Source: Bacteroides sp. 224 (lineage in GTDB: Bacteria; Bacteroidota; Bacteroidia; Bacteroidales; Bacteroidaceae). Taken from it: a DNA stretch of 49,169 bases. Below the pieces are notes generated by a model. The model made no database searches and was not told the DNA's origin. It saw only the letters and a list, made by a program, of their open reading frames with translations. Numbering within the stretch: position 1 is the stretch's first letter; each line of letters opens with the position of its first letter. The position numbers and the translations under genes were made by a program. The stretch is taken from the NCBI RefSeq assembly GCF_010500995.1, contig NZ_QVMK01000031.1:1-49169 (forward strand), given 5' to 3'. This document shows positions 1 to 9,343 of the stretch, piece after piece.

Positions 1-992
1 ATCTCACGAATCCGAAAATGAAAAGCGTGAGCATCGTTGGACTTCTTTTCTTTCATTGGTTGAGTCGTTAAAGAGTCAACCATATCTACAAAAAGACAAC
101 TCTGCTCAAAACGCGCTATACTCTTTTCCAAAAGAATAACCGGATTATAGGATAACTTAGCCTTGCGTAAACCTTCAATCCCTAAATCCTCTTCTCGATT
201 TATATAGGTATATTGTTCGGGGATGCGTTGAGCAAATTCCTGGTTAATCATGGGGTAAGCTCCTTCTATTAGTGTGTCTGCCTTTTCCACATGCACTCCA
301 AAGGTGTCTTTATTAGTAGGCATACCGAATGTAAAGGCAGCAATCTTTCCATCTACGTGGAGTACTCCACCTGTTAAGCCCAACGCTTCGAAGTTGTTCA
401 ATGCATAGTGAATGGCTCTACGTTCGTAAATACTCCCATCTTGTCTATTACAATTATTTATCTTGCACCATTCAGCTTCCAAACGAATGCATTCCGGTAT
501 AAGATCGGGGGTAATCGGAAGATATTCGTAATTGCTGTATGTCTTCCTAAATTTATTAATGTGGTTTCTTTTGGCCTGAAACTTCTTTCCTGCTAAAGTT
601 GCCAAGTCGGTACGCAGGTAAAGATAATCGGCATAATTACGGTCGGAAGTAAATGCAAACTCTCCGGGCATAATTGCTTCCAAGTCTTCTTTCATAGCCG
701 GACATACACCTAACATTTGTAGATTGTCTCCGGATTCTCTGGCATCTGCAATCAGTGTACTGATTACCGATTTCAAATCTCCCTGTCCTACAGGCATCAT
801 ATAAGAAAGCTTTTCTTGCGACCAGAACTTCAAGAGCAGAAACCCGTCTACCTCTGCAAATTTAGTATGATATAAAAACCTCCAACTACAAAGATTGGCG
901 AAAGATAAATCACAATTTCTTCGGGTACTGTTTAATGTGTATTGGGTGATAACCTCTTTATCTTCTAAAGTGATGTCTTTGAATGTGACCAT
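1..992 (-). CDS. DUF2156 (GNAT-like) protein, 3' end cut by window edge
   Basis: The reading frame is open from an ATG at 990-992 down to base 1 with no stop, giving about 330 residues. The protein begins MVTFKDITLEDKEVI and contains the arrangement typical of DUF2156 proteins, which are GNAT-fold relatives of the phosphatidylglycerol lysyltransferase catalytic domain: an N-terminal SFANLCSW segment, AKRNHINKFRK near the middle, and AFTFGMPTN followed by HVEKADTLIEGAYPMIN in the second half. Family members are about 300 residues, so little is probably missing. The true substrate of the Bacteroidales branch is unknown to me; aminoacyl or acyl transfer is inference from the fold. The gene is divergent from the TlpA-like gene at 1156, with 163 bp between the two starts. 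Confidence 0.75.
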   Translation of the reverse strand, partial: MVTFKDITLEDKEVITQYTLNSTRRNCDLSFANLCSWRFLYHTKFAEVDGFLLLKFWSQEKLSYMMPVGQGDLKSVISTLIADARESGDNLQMLGVCPAMKEDLEAIMPGEFAFTSDRNYADYLYLRTDLATLAGKKFQAKRNHINKFRKTYSNYEYLPITPDLIPECIRLEAEWCKINNCNRQDGSIYERRAIHYALNNFEALGLTGGVLHVDGKIAAFTFGMPTNKDTFGVHVEKADTLIEGAYPMINQEFAQRIPEQYTYINREEDLGIEGLRKAKLSYNPVILLEKSIARFEQSCLFVDMVDSLTTQPMKEKKSNDAHAFHFRIRE

Positions 993-1045
993 ATATGGAT
1001 AACTGTTATTTCATTTTTAAAAGTAACAAATAAAAACGGATTTTG

Positions 1046-1078
1046 TTGGTGTTGCATTGTTTTTTACTTGTATCTTTT
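1046..1078 (+). promoter_or_regulatory. Putative Bacteroidales sigma-ABfr promoter for TlpA-like gene
   Basis: TTG at 1046-1048 is followed after 22 bp by TATCTTTT at 1071-1078, close to the -33 TTTG / -7 TAnnTTTG consensus. It would put the transcript start near 1083, which excludes a TTG start at 1057 and supports the ATG at 1156. Confidence 0.4.
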
Positions 1079-1155
1079 ATTTTAGAAATAAATTCCTATT
1101 TTTGCTGAAACAAATGTTTAGGCTTCTGTGCCTGATATTACCAATACAATTAAAC

Positions 1156-3345
1156 ATGAAAAAAGTATTCTTACCTCTGCTTTTTATCCTTTTGCCCTTC
1201 ATTGGAAAAGCGCAAACCGTAATTGAGAACCCTTATTACGAAGTGTCTACCACCGGGGTTAATCACATAACAAAAATAGAATTAAGCAAAAAAGAAACCA
1301 AAGTAACTTTGCTCACTAAATTTATACCTAATTGGTGGATCAGTATATCAGACTCTGTATGCCTTGAAATTCCCGAAACAGGAGAAAAGTTATATGCCCG
1401 CCATTTGGAAGGAACAGAATTTAATAAAAAAACTTATATGCCTGCGTCGGGTGATTCCACATTTATCTTAACCTTTCCTCCGATACCAAAGAATGTAAAA
1501 AGAATAAATTATCATGATAGTCCCCAAGAGATTATCTATGGTCTTTCTCTTGATAGAAAACAACCTAAAAGATTACAACGGAATAGACTTCCGAAAGAAA
1601 TTGAGGTATGGTTTGAAAAAGAAATAGCAGAAGCCCAAATAAAAGAACCACTTTCATTGCACGATATGCAATCAGAAGCGTTTTTTAATGAAACACCCGC
1701 GCGATTAGTGGGGTATCTCAAAGGATACGACACCCGGTTGGGATTTAAAACAGGAATAATATATCTCAATAATGAGATCATCCATAAACGTTTTCCCGTA
1801 GTTATTTCCATTGAACCTAATGGCCGTTTTGAAGCCAATCTCAACATGGCTCACCCGGGATATAAGAGCATGCAAATCAATGGACAATGGATTTCCTTTT
1901 ATATAGAACCGGGGCAGACGCTTGCAATGGTGTTAGATTGGGAAGAATTCCTCTTGGCCGACAGACACCGTGATAAAAAGTATGTATTTAATAAAATAGA
2001 ATTTCGGGGTAGTCTTGCACAAACTAATACCGATTTAATGTTGGCCGATTATGCCATACCAATGCCCAATCCGTATTTTGTTTATAATGAAGGAATGAAG
2101 ATGGCTCCTGATGCTTTTGAAAAGGAGCTAAGAAATCAATATAAAACCTATCATGAAGACTGGGGCAAATACCTTGCTGGTAGGAAAATAGATGCCAAGG
2201 CACAAGCTGTAAAAGAAATTAATATGGATTATGAGTTTGCTTCGCGCATGTTTGAATATTCCATGCGAAAAGATGAACACAATAGTAATTTCCCCTTGAC
2301 ATTTTATAATTTCTTGCAGGAATTACCATTAAACAGTCAGCTATCTTTAATATCAGAAAACCATTATAACACTGTTTTAAATCGTTTTGAATATATGCCG
2401 ATTTTCAGACAAGGTATTCATTGCGCGCAATATAAAACTGCGCCTGCGAAAACGCTGAAAGAATTCTTTGTGGAAAAAGGAAAGGAACTATCGAATAGGG
2501 AAAATGTCTTTCTGGATTTAATGTACAATATTCTATTGACATCTCATATAGATGGAAATACAATGGCAGTTATTGAAAGTAATCTTAAAGAATGGAATGC
2601 TTTTTTTGAAGATAATAAGAAGCTGCATGAAGAATATTATAAAACACACATTGCTCCATTGGAACTATATCTTATATCAGAGAAGTATTTAAGAGAGGAA
2701 GAACATCGTCTTGCTATACTTAAAGATTCATTGAGGCTTCCTTATTCTTTTACTTATGAAATAACTAAAATGCGGAGCTTAAAAGTGGAACTGGAATCTA
2801 TGCAGGAAAATAAAAAGGAAGCAGAGCGTTTTATAAAGGCATTTAATCGGAGGTTGACGACACCTTATTTCCGGTCTATATCAAGTAGATTGTTTGCTGA
2901 AACTTTTCCTGAAGTAGAAAAGATTGCCTACGAACTTCCCCAAGATGATAAAGGAGCTGAAATATTCCGCCGCATAATCAACAAACATAGAGGAAAGATT
3001 CTTTTTGTTGACTTTTGGGCTACAACTTGCGGACCATGTATAGCAGGAATCAAACAAAACCAAGCTACGCGAGAGAAATATAAAGATGATCCTGATTTTG
3101 ATTTCATTTTCATCACTGATGATCGACCCAATGAAACTGTTAATTTCAACAATTTTGTTAAGGAGCATGCGTTATTTCATAGCTACAGTGTAACCAAAGA
3201 CGAAATGAACTATTTGATGCAACTTTTTAAATTTAGTGGAATACCCCATTACATTAAAGTAGATAAAAAAGGCAAGATTCTTGACGATAACTATAATATG
3301 TATAACTTAGATGCTGAGATAGAAAAAATAAAGAAACAGAAATAG
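1156..3345 (+). CDS. Secreted TlpA-like thioredoxin-fold protein
   Basis: This is a 729-residue exported protein with a C-terminal thioredoxin/TlpA domain. Residues 1-20 are a signal peptide (MKKVFLPLLFILLPFIGKAQ). The C-terminal 150 residues hold the redox core FVDFWATTCGPC with a CGPC active site, and a cis-proline loop GIPHYIKVDKKG. The long middle section resembles the N-terminal halves of Bacteroidetes TlpA-like proteins (DUF4369/DUF5106-type architectures) and has no catalytic motif I recognise. A longer frame begins at TTG 1057, but that lies upstream of the predicted promoter box. Its likely role is periplasmic thiol-disulfide reduction. It is a diverged paralogue of the lipoprotein at 32092-34002: both start with VIENP and a beta-rich segment containing NWWI/NWIT. 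Confidence 0.8.
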   Translation: MKKVFLPLLFILLPFIGKAQTVIENPYYEVSTTGVNHITKIELSKKETKVTLLTKFIPNWWISISDSVCLEIPETGEKLYARHLEGTEFNKKTYMPASGDSTFILTFPPIPKNVKRINYHDSPQEIIYGLSLDRKQPKRLQRNRLPKEIEVWFEKEIAEAQIKEPLSLHDMQSEAFFNETPARLVGYLKGYDTRLGFKTGIIYLNNEIIHKRFPVVISIEPNGRFEANLNMAHPGYKSMQINGQWISFYIEPGQTLAMVLDWEEFLLADRHRDKKYVFNKIEFRGSLAQTNTDLMLADYAIPMPNPYFVYNEGMKMAPDAFEKELRNQYKTYHEDWGKYLAGRKIDAKAQAVKEINMDYEFASRMFEYSMRKDEHNSNFPLTFYNFLQELPLNSQLSLISENHYNTVLNRFEYMPIFRQGIHCAQYKTAPAKTLKEFFVEKGKELSNRENVFLDLMYNILLTSHIDGNTMAVIESNLKEWNAFFEDNKKLHEEYYKTHIAPLELYLISEKYLREEEHRLAILKDSLRLPYSFTYEITKMRSLKVELESMQENKKEAERFIKAFNRRLTTPYFRSISSRLFAETFPEVEKIAYELPQDDKGAEIFRRIINKHRGKILFVDFWATTCGPCIAGIKQNQATREKYKDDPDFDFIFITDDRPNETVNFNNFVKEHALFHSYSVTKDEMNYLMQLFKFSGIPHYIKVDKKGKILDDNYNMYNLDAEIEKIKKQK

Positions 3346-3347
3346 CC

Positions 3348-4043
3348 TTACAGAAATCCTAAAAGTTTTAGAATAACAGGAGCCAACAGCGCCGTTAAAA
3401 TACCATTCAGGATCAGTCCTAAACTTGCATAAACGCCATGCCTGTTACTAACGTCCATCGCTGTAGATGCTCCCATCACGTGTGCAGCCGTTCCGATGGA
3501 TAACCCTTGCGAGGTGGGGTGGTTCACTTTCATGATCTTCATCATCTTAAATCCGGCAACAGCACCAAATAGTCCGACGCAGACCACCACCGCAGCAGTT
3601 AAAGATGGGATTCCTCCAATGGTTTTGGAAACTTCGATAGCTATGGGGGTGGTAACGGATTTGGGTACTAATGACAGTATCGTTTCTTTGGTAGCCCCCA
3701 ATACATGAGCGATAAGTGCCACGGAAACAATGCCGGTGATGCATCCTGCCAGTTGCGAAAGCAGGATTGGCAGAAACTGCTGCTTTATTTGCTTTAGTTG
3801 AAGATACAAAGGAACGCCTAAAGCCACCACTGCGGGCTTCAACCAAAACTCGATCATAGTTCCGCCTTCGCTGTAAGTTTCGTAGCTGATTCCTGTTAGT
3901 TTTAAGAAACCTATTAGAAAGGCAATGGACAGAAGTATGGGGTTTAGCAATAGGTATCCGGTTTTCTTCTGCACTATCTTAGCCAGAAAGTAAACCCCAA
4001 ATGTAATAAACAGCAAGAAGAATTTATTTTCGAAGAAGCTCAT
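3348..4043 (-). CDS. lrgB: LrgB/CidB family membrane protein
   Basis: This polytopic inner-membrane protein of about 231 residues belongs to the LrgB/CidB/YohK family. The markers are FWLKPAVVALGVPLYLQ, PKSVTTPIAIEVSKTIGG and GTAAHVMGASTA, the family's conserved intramembrane segments. The ATG at 4041-4043 overlaps the TGA of the upstream gene as ATGA and is preceded by GAAAGAG, so I prefer it to a TTG frame starting at 4082. With LrgA it forms the two-gene membrane system linked to murein hydrolase control in Firmicutes and to glycolate or pyruvate transport in other relatives. The substrate here cannot be read from sequence. It runs convergently towards the TlpA-like gene, with stops 2 bp apart. 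Confidence 0.9.
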   Translation of the reverse strand: MSFFENKFFLLFITFGVYFLAKIVQKKTGYLLLNPILLSIAFLIGFLKLTGISYETYSEGGTMIEFWLKPAVVALGVPLYLQLKQIKQQFLPILLSQLAGCITGIVSVALIAHVLGATKETILSLVPKSVTTPIAIEVSKTIGGIPSLTAAVVVCVGLFGAVAGFKMMKIMKVNHPTSQGLSIGTAAHVMGASTAMDVSNRHGVYASLGLILNGILTALLAPVILKLLGFL

Positions 4044-4387
4044 CTCTTTCTCAGTTTTTTTCGGGTTAATTGATGTATCCAACCTGTAACTAAAAGCACT
4101 AACACGGTGCTTATAAAAGTTGCCGCTATAATTGGCAGGAATTCTGCTGCAATTAAATCAAAATAAACCATTAGTGCCACTCCCGGAGGAATAAAGAAGA
4201 AACCGAGGTTGGCAACCAGAAAGTCTGATAACCCTTGTACCCATTGGAGCTTAATCCAACCTAATTGAAGAAACAAGGTGAGCAATAACATCCCTATGAT
4301 GCTGGAAGGCAATTTGATTCCGGTAAGATAAACGATGAATTCACCCAATGCTAAGCAGCCAAATAAGATGGCGCATTGACGTATCAT
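4040..4387 (-). CDS. lrgA: CidA/LrgA family membrane protein
   Basis: This 115-residue protein has four hydrophobic segments and the family motifs LPSSIIGMLLLTLFLQ (residues about 26-41) and FFIPPGVALMVYFDLI (residues about 67-82). CidA/LrgA proteins are small membrane proteins that form oligomers with, or act alongside, LrgB. It is the first gene of a two-gene operon, and its TGA stop is embedded in the lrgB start (ATGA), implying translational coupling. Length and hydropathy match the family norm. Confidence 0.9.
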   Translation of the reverse strand: MIRQCAILFGCLALGEFIVYLTGIKLPSSIIGMLLLTLFLQLGWIKLQWVQGLSDFLVANLGFFFIPPGVALMVYFDLIAAEFLPIIAATFISTVLVLLVTGWIHQLTRKKLRKR

Positions 4388-4413
4388 AATGCAGTATTAA
4401 TTGTTTATTGATG

Positions 4414-4421
4414 CAAAGGTA
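4414..4421 (-). promoter_or_regulatory. Putative -7 box for lrgAB
   Basis: TACCTTTG reads on the minus strand at 4421-4414, 26 bp before the lrgA ATG, and matches TAnnTTTG. I see no good -33 TTTG at the expected distance. In the 367-bp space between lrgA and pta (4388-4754) I see only this box and the pta box. Confidence 0.45.
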
Positions 4422-4683
4422 TGGAAAAGAAGGAGAATAGTGGGTGGTAGTGAGAAGATAGTAGTTGAGAAATAATAAATGATAGTTAATGATTAAAGAG
4501 GATGATTGACGTTTTGTTATTTACTAAAGGTTATAGTGCCGAAAATAAGGTCTATTGGCTTACATATAGTGTGGCTGTCGGTTATTATCTTCTAACTGTT
4601 GCTCTAAACGTTAAATAATACAATAATTGGCATTGAGAGAATAAATATATGCAAGATTGCAATGTGGATATTGCAATTTTATG

Positions 4684-4691
4684 TACTTTTG
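4684..4691 (+). promoter_or_regulatory. Putative -7 box for pta-ackA
   Basis: TACTTTTG at 4684-4691 matches TAnnTTTG and would start transcription about 55-60 bp before the pta ATG. The nearest upstream TTG (4657-4659) is 24 bp away, longer than usual. Confidence 0.45.
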
Positions 4692-4754
4692 CGGTGTGAT
4701 TAACATATCCGCATGTAATTTACACATATAATATTATAACATTCTATTCGATTC

Positions 4755-5768
4755 ATGGATTTAATTAGCGAAATCGTAGCGCGTGCGAAAGCAAATCCTC
4801 AGCGCATTGTTCTTCCTGAAGGTACAGAAGAACGCACACTCAGAGCAGCCGACCGCATTTTGGCGGAAGGTATTGCCAAACTAATCATTATTGGTAATCC
4901 GGAGAAAATTAAAAGCCTTGCTGCTCAGTGGGAACTGACCAATATCGACAAGGCTACTATTGTTGATCCAGAGAATCACTCAAAGAAAGAAACGTATGCC
5001 GAACTTCTTTGCGAGTTGCGAAAGAAGAAAGGTATGACTATGGAAGAAGCGCATAAGTTGGTATTGAATCCTTTGTACTTAGGCTGTCTGATTGTGAAAA
5101 ACGGAGATGCCGAAGGTCAGCTTGCCGGTGCCGAAAGCACTACCGGTGATGTATTGCGCCCTGCTTTACAGATTATTAAAACAAAGCCGGGTATCTCTAC
5201 CGTTTCCGGAGCAATGTTATTGCTTACCAAGCATACGGAATTTGGCAAAGATGGCGTATTGGTAATGAGCGATGTTGCTGTAACACCTGTACCTAACGCT
5301 GAACAACTTGCGCAAATTGCTGTATGTACTTCCGAAACTGCTACTGCGGTAGTAGGTATCGAGAAACCTAAAGTAGCTATGCTTAGCTTCTCAACCAAAG
5401 GCTCTGCCAAGCATGAAGTGGTAGATAAGGTGATAGAAGCTACTCGTTTGGCTAAAGAAATGAATCCGGCTCTTCTCATTGATGGCGAAATGCAAGCCGA
5501 TGCTGCTTTAATTCCTGTAGTAGGAGAAAGAAAAGCACCGGGTTCTGATGTAGCCGGCCATGCCGACGTACTTGTAGTTCCAAGTCTGGAAGTTGGTAAC
5601 ATTGGTTATAAACTGGCAGAACGTTTAGGAGATGTAATAGCTGTAGGTCCAATCCTTCAAGGAATGGCTCAACCGGTGAACGACTTGTCTCGCGGATGTT
5701 CTATCGACGATATATATAAAATGATAGCCATTACTGCCAATCAGGCAATGGGATGTAAGAAAGCATAA
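4755..5768 (+). CDS. pta: Phosphate acetyltransferase
   Basis: This enzyme makes acetyl phosphate from acetyl-CoA and phosphate, the first step of acetate production. The 337-residue protein matches the short class of phosphotransacetylases, without the N-terminal regulatory domains found in E. coli Pta. Visible family motifs are NPLYLGCLIVKNGDAEGQLAGA (with ST TGDVLRP following), the segment SFSTKGSAKHE, and DGEMQADAALIPVVGERKAPGSDVAG in the active-site half. The C-terminal PILQGMAQPVNDLSRGC is also typical. It is followed after 23 bp by ackA, the usual operon partner, and a hairpin terminator closes the pair. Confidence 0.97.
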   Translation: MDLISEIVARAKANPQRIVLPEGTEERTLRAADRILAEGIAKLIIIGNPEKIKSLAAQWELTNIDKATIVDPENHSKKETYAELLCELRKKKGMTMEEAHKLVLNPLYLGCLIVKNGDAEGQLAGAESTTGDVLRPALQIIKTKPGISTVSGAMLLLTKHTEFGKDGVLVMSDVAVTPVPNAEQLAQIAVCTSETATAVVGIEKPKVAMLSFSTKGSAKHEVVDKVIEATRLAKEMNPALLIDGEMQADAALIPVVGERKAPGSDVAGHADVLVVPSLEVGNIGYKLAERLGDVIAVGPILQGMAQPVNDLSRGCSIDDIYKMIAITANQAMGCKKA

Positions 5769-5791
5769 CTAAATCTTTATTTAAGAAGAAA

Positions 5792-6997
5792 ATGAAAATA
5801 TTAGTATTGAACTGCGGAAGTTCATCAATCAAGTATAAACTGTTCGATATGGACAGTAAGGAAGTAATGGCTCAAGGTGGTGTAGAAAGAATCGGTTTAC
5901 CCGGAGCATTCCTGAAGTTTACACAAAGTAATGGCGAAAAGCAAGTACTTATGCGTGATATGCCGGAGCATACCGTAGGTATCGAGTTTATTCTTGAAAC
6001 GCTGACAAGCGAGAAGTACGGATGCATTTCTACTCTGGATGAAATTACCGCTGTAGGTCATCGTGTAGTTCACGGAGCAGAGAAGTTCAGCACATCAGTA
6101 TTGATTACCGACGAGGTAATTAACCAAATGGTAGAATGCTCGGATCTGGCACCTTTGCACAATCCGGCTAACCTGAAAGGTATCTATACCATTTCCAAGT
6201 TATTGCCTCAAGTTCCTCAGGTAGGTGTATTCGATACGGCTTTCCACCAAACAATGCCTAAGCATGCTTATATGTATGCTGTTCCTTATAGCCTGTATAC
6301 AAGATACGGAATCCGTCGTTATGGTTTCCACGGAACCAGTCACCGCTATGTATCACAACGTGTATGCGAATTCTTGGGAGTAAACCCTGAGGGACAACGC
6401 ATCATTACTTGTCATATTGGTAATGGAGGTTCTATCACAGCCATTAAAGATGGTAAATCGGTTGATACTTCTATGGGACTTACTCCGGTAGAGGGATTGA
6501 TGATGGGTACCCGTTCCGGAGATGTAGATGCCGGTATGCTTACCTTCCTGATGGAAAAAGAAGGATTGGATGCTAAAGGACTTTCGGACTTGCTGAATAA
6601 GAAAAGCGGTGTGTTGGGTATCTTTGGCGAATCATCGGATATGCGTGAGCTCGAAGATGCCGTAGCCAAAGGCGAAGATAAACGTGCACTTCTGGCCGAC
6701 GATATGTATTGCTACCGTATTAAGAAATATGTTGGTGCTTATGCTGCTGCTTTAGGTGGTGTAGATATCATTGTGTTTACCGGTGGTGTAGGCGAAAACC
6801 AAGATACTTTACGTCGTAATGTATGTAGAGGAATGGAATTTCTTGGCGTAGAGTTGGACGAAGAATTTAATTCAACCGTTCGTAGTAAGGAAGTAGTAGT
6901 GAGCAAGCCTTCTTCTAAAGTGAAGGTCGTAGTTATTCCTACCGACGAAGAGTTTATGATTGCTTCAGATACAATGGCTATACTGAGCAACAAATAA
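5792..6997 (+). CDS. ackA: Acetate kinase
   Basis: This enzyme converts acetyl phosphate and ADP to acetate and ATP, completing the Pta-AckA substrate-level phosphorylation route. It is 401 residues, the normal length. It shows the ASKHA-fold phosphate loop at the start (VLNCGSSSIKYKLF), the family signature GHRVVHGAEKF, the segment YGFHGTSHRYVSQR, CHIGNGGSITAIKDGKSVDTSMG, GTRSGDVDAG, and IVFTGGVGENQ near the C-terminus. It sits 23 bp after pta and is surely co-transcribed. Confidence 0.98.
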   Translation: MKILVLNCGSSSIKYKLFDMDSKEVMAQGGVERIGLPGAFLKFTQSNGEKQVLMRDMPEHTVGIEFILETLTSEKYGCISTLDEITAVGHRVVHGAEKFSTSVLITDEVINQMVECSDLAPLHNPANLKGIYTISKLLPQVPQVGVFDTAFHQTMPKHAYMYAVPYSLYTRYGIRRYGFHGTSHRYVSQRVCEFLGVNPEGQRIITCHIGNGGSITAIKDGKSVDTSMGLTPVEGLMMGTRSGDVDAGMLTFLMEKEGLDAKGLSDLLNKKSGVLGIFGESSDMRELEDAVAKGEDKRALLADDMYCYRIKKYVGAYAAALGGVDIIVFTGGVGENQDTLRRNVCRGMEFLGVELDEEFNSTVRSKEVVVSKPSSKVKVVVIPTDEEFMIASDTMAILSNK

Positions 6998-7022
6998 TAT
7001 TTCTCAGATATTTTTAAGGGTC

Positions 7023-7060
7023 GAAAGGGGATTGTCCGGTAAAAGGGATGATCTCCTTTC
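7023..7060 (+). terminator. Hairpin terminator after pta-ackA
   Basis: GAAAGGGGAT (7023-7032) pairs with ATCTCCTTTC (7051-7060) with one G-T pair, and is followed by TTTGG. It lies between the convergent ackA and queH stops. The short T-run makes it only a moderate intrinsic terminator. Confidence 0.5.
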
Positions 7061-7065
7061 TTTGG

Positions 7066-7611
7066 CTATTTCCCTCCTCTTATACTAAACTCGCAGCCAC
7101 AATACTGCTGATTATAGAATTGATTCTCTTGCAGTAATATCTTCCGGCGTTCGGTTAGTCCTCCTTTCTTCCAGTCTTTCTCCCAGAATTGTACGCCGGT
7201 TACTAATGAAGCTGCCCAATTACCGGCTTCTACTATTTGTGTAAAGCTCTTCCATCGAGAACCGGCAAGCGTAGTGGTAAAGAGAGAGAATCCTTTTTCA
7301 GTGGCTAAAATAGCAGTTGCCTTTAAGCGAATCTTAAAACACTCAAGGCATCGTGTTCCTCTTTCCGGTTGATCTTCCAGTCCGGCTACTTTTGCCAACC
7401 AGTCGGCATGATTATAATCTCCGTCTATAAAATCAATGCCTTGTGCTTGTGCGTAGGCAATGCATTCTTCTTTCCTTTTCAGGTATTCTTCGGAAGGAAA
7501 AATGTTGGGGTTGAAATAAAACAGGGTGGGAGATATGTTGTTGTTCAGCATCCATTCCATAATAGGTGCCGAACAGGGAGCGCAACAACAGTGGAGCAAA
7601 ACTTTTTCCAT
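7066..7611 (-). CDS. queH: Epoxyqueuosine reductase QueH
   Basis: This is a 181-residue DUF208/QueH protein, the non-cobalamin enzyme that reduces epoxyqueuosine to queuosine in the tRNA wobble base. Cysteine clusters that bind the Fe-S and metal centre are plain: HCCCAPCSAP at residues 7-16, RGTRCLECFKIRL in the middle, and QYCGCEFS near the C-terminus. The FYFNPNIFPSEEYLKRKEE segment is characteristic. Length matches the family. It lies 33 bp downstream of hipA on the same strand, which is probably coincidental rather than functional. Confidence 0.92.
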   Translation of the reverse strand: MEKVLLHCCCAPCSAPIMEWMLNNNISPTLFYFNPNIFPSEEYLKRKEECIAYAQAQGIDFIDGDYNHADWLAKVAGLEDQPERGTRCLECFKIRLKATAILATEKGFSLFTTTLAGSRWKSFTQIVEAGNWAASLVTGVQFWEKDWKKGGLTERRKILLQENQFYNQQYCGCEFSIRGGK

Positions 7612-7644
7612 ATTCAGATTGTATATTTCTCCTTTCTCTCTGAC

Positions 7645-8946
7645 TTAGAGGGTGATGAGGGTTTTGTAAATAGTTTCTTTTTTGTCTTTATCTACTCCTG
7701 CCTCTGAGGCATAGAAGTTCCATTGATGAACTTTCTCGCTGATTTCGTCAATGATCTCAACCGCTTTCTTGTTGCGGATAGATTGTCCGATGAGTATCAG
7801 ATCATTTCGTGTAATATGTTCTCTTTTCCCATTGATGCTTAATGCGTGCCGGCTAACCCAATCGCTTCCGGGGCGATAGGCGTGACAGATGTCGTATGCC
7901 GGAGCCAGCCTCCAACGATCTCCTTGTTTAAGAATGAACGAGAAGTTTTTGGTGTGATCATCGCAGTTGCGTGCAATGACATTAAATACCATTCGGCGAA
8001 ACATTTGCTCTGCCTCGGCGTATGTAAGCTTTAGCTCTCGCATTGTTTGAAATAATTGCTCGTAACTATAACTGTTTATTTGGTTATAGTCGAAATGCTT
8101 CATGGCACAAAGCGTTTGGGTGTGATGCTTGGTATAGCTGTTATCTCTGTCAAAGCGTTTGGTCATGAAGTGTGCTCGTCCGTTTTCCTCCAATAGATGG
8201 CAGGGCATCATTTCTATGCCACAGTCAATTGCCATCAGGTAGTAGGCATACTCAACTCGCCCGTAGCCATGAGTAGCTCCAAGTTGCACTTCGCTTACAC
8301 CGTCAAGCTTTAATAGCCAGTGTTCAAATCCTTCGGGAACGCGTGTCTGTCCGGAGCGGATTTCTCCCGTTCTTTCATTGTAAGCTATTACAGCTTTGGG
8401 ACGGGCACCACCTGCCGATGTTCCTATTTTGAGTATCTCCTGCATCGCTTTCTCCTCGTCGGACTTTAAATTGGTAACGAAAGATTCTTTCCTTGAAAGC
8501 ATTTTTCCGGCAATCTCTACCAAACTATCTACCTCTACTGAAAAGGTATTGACGTTTTGTTTTAAAGTTGCAGGGTCAAATTCTAATGCTCCCATCCCTC
8601 TTTTTCCAATGAAGCAAAGCATTTCTACAGGGTTCATACTGTTCTCCGGACGTCCTTGTTGTGCCAGCCACAGGTTGATAAGTTCATTACCATAGCGGTC
8701 GGGTAGCATATCGGCAAGTAATCCGGGCAATCCTTTAAAAGTGTCGTTGGTCGAATCTCGTTCCTTTCTTAGTTCGGGAAATGAGAATATCTTCTGTTCT
8801 TGTGTTAAAGGCATTTTTAGGGGAGAGAGTTCCCAGCCCAGTCTTTTAAAATCCGGATCGTATTCAAAAGCGGCTATCTTGTTTCTTTCATCCCAGGCAA
8901 CGGCACCTGCTGTTTTGCCCCATATCTTTATAATTGCTGTATTCAT
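7645..8946 (-). CDS. hipA: HipA-family serine/threonine kinase toxin
   Basis: This full-length, 433-residue HipA-like kinase is the toxin of a type II pair. The N-subdomain begins with an IKIWGKTAGAVAWDE strand, and GLPGLLADMLPDRYGNELI is the family signature. The nucleotide-binding part shows GTSAGGARPKAVIAY (the Gly-rich, autophosphorylatable Ser loop), and the catalytic loop NCDDHTKNFSF lies near residue 327, with YDICHA taking the DFG place. Characterised HipA kinases phosphorylate aminoacyl-tRNA synthetases; the target here is unknown. The ATG at 8944-8946 follows the antitoxin TGA by 2 bp. TTG 8955 and GTG 8952 are alternative starts within the overlap. All catalytic motifs look intact. 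Confidence 0.9.
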   Translation of the reverse strand: MNTAIIKIWGKTAGAVAWDERNKIAAFEYDPDFKRLGWELSPLKMPLTQEQKIFSFPELRKERDSTNDTFKGLPGLLADMLPDRYGNELINLWLAQQGRPENSMNPVEMLCFIGKRGMGALEFDPATLKQNVNTFSVEVDSLVEIAGKMLSRKESFVTNLKSDEEKAMQEILKIGTSAGGARPKAVIAYNERTGEIRSGQTRVPEGFEHWLLKLDGVSEVQLGATHGYGRVEYAYYLMAIDCGIEMMPCHLLEENGRAHFMTKRFDRDNSYTKHHTQTLCAMKHFDYNQINSYSYEQLFQTMRELKLTYAEAEQMFRRMVFNVIARNCDDHTKNFSFILKQGDRWRLAPAYDICHAYRPGSDWVSRHALSINGKREHITRNDLILIGQSIRNKKAVEIIDEISEKVHQWNFYASEAGVDKDKKETIYKTLITL

Positions 8947-8948
8947 TG

Positions 8949-9305
8949 TCACCAATCAATGTCTTCGTTAGCTTCTGTTTCTATTTTCTTTTGGGGGGTT
9001 GCCCGGTTCTTTTTCTTTTTTTCGGCTTTAGCAAGTAGTAGGGGGCTTTGTTGTTGGTTGACTGTAAACTTATCGAATACGTGCAACAGATCCAGTACCC
9101 GTAATGTCTGGATAAGTGTTGCGATGGTTACCACTTCACCTCTTTCTAACAAGCTTAGCGTTGAGCGGCTTATGCCGGCATCTTTAGCAAGCTCGGTTTG
9201 GGTTCTATTTTGCTCTAATCGATAGTGCTTAACAAATGCTCCTATTTGCCGGGCAATGTAATCATCGCTCATGGAGTTCCAGTTGTTGTCCGATAAATCA
9301 TTCAT
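8949..9305 (-). CDS. hipB: HipB-like XRE antitoxin
   Basis: This is a helix-turn-helix repressor of about 118 residues that should neutralise the HipA kinase and repress the operon. The HTH is RTQTELAKDAGISRSTLSLLERGE, followed by a short helix and a lysine-rich, disordered-looking tail (KAEKKKKNRATPQKK). I chose the ATG at 9303-9305. The longer frame starts with TTG at 9374, which lies upstream of the predicted transcript start near 9337. It is translationally coupled to hipA (2 bp gap), in the normal antitoxin-first order. Confidence 0.88.
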   Translation of the reverse strand: MNDLSDNNWNSMSDDYIARQIGAFVKHYRLEQNRTQTELAKDAGISRSTLSLLERGEVVTIATLIQTLRVLDLLHVFDKFTVNQQQSPLLLAKAEKKKKNRATPQKKIETEANEDIDW

Positions 9306-9343
9306 AAATGGGCGTTTTCGTTTGTAGTGAATGAGATATGCTG

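Noticed and set aside
5117..5602. 161-codon antisense frame in pta
   Set aside because: Shadow of a strong coding region; low-complexity serine/threonine peptide with no start signal.
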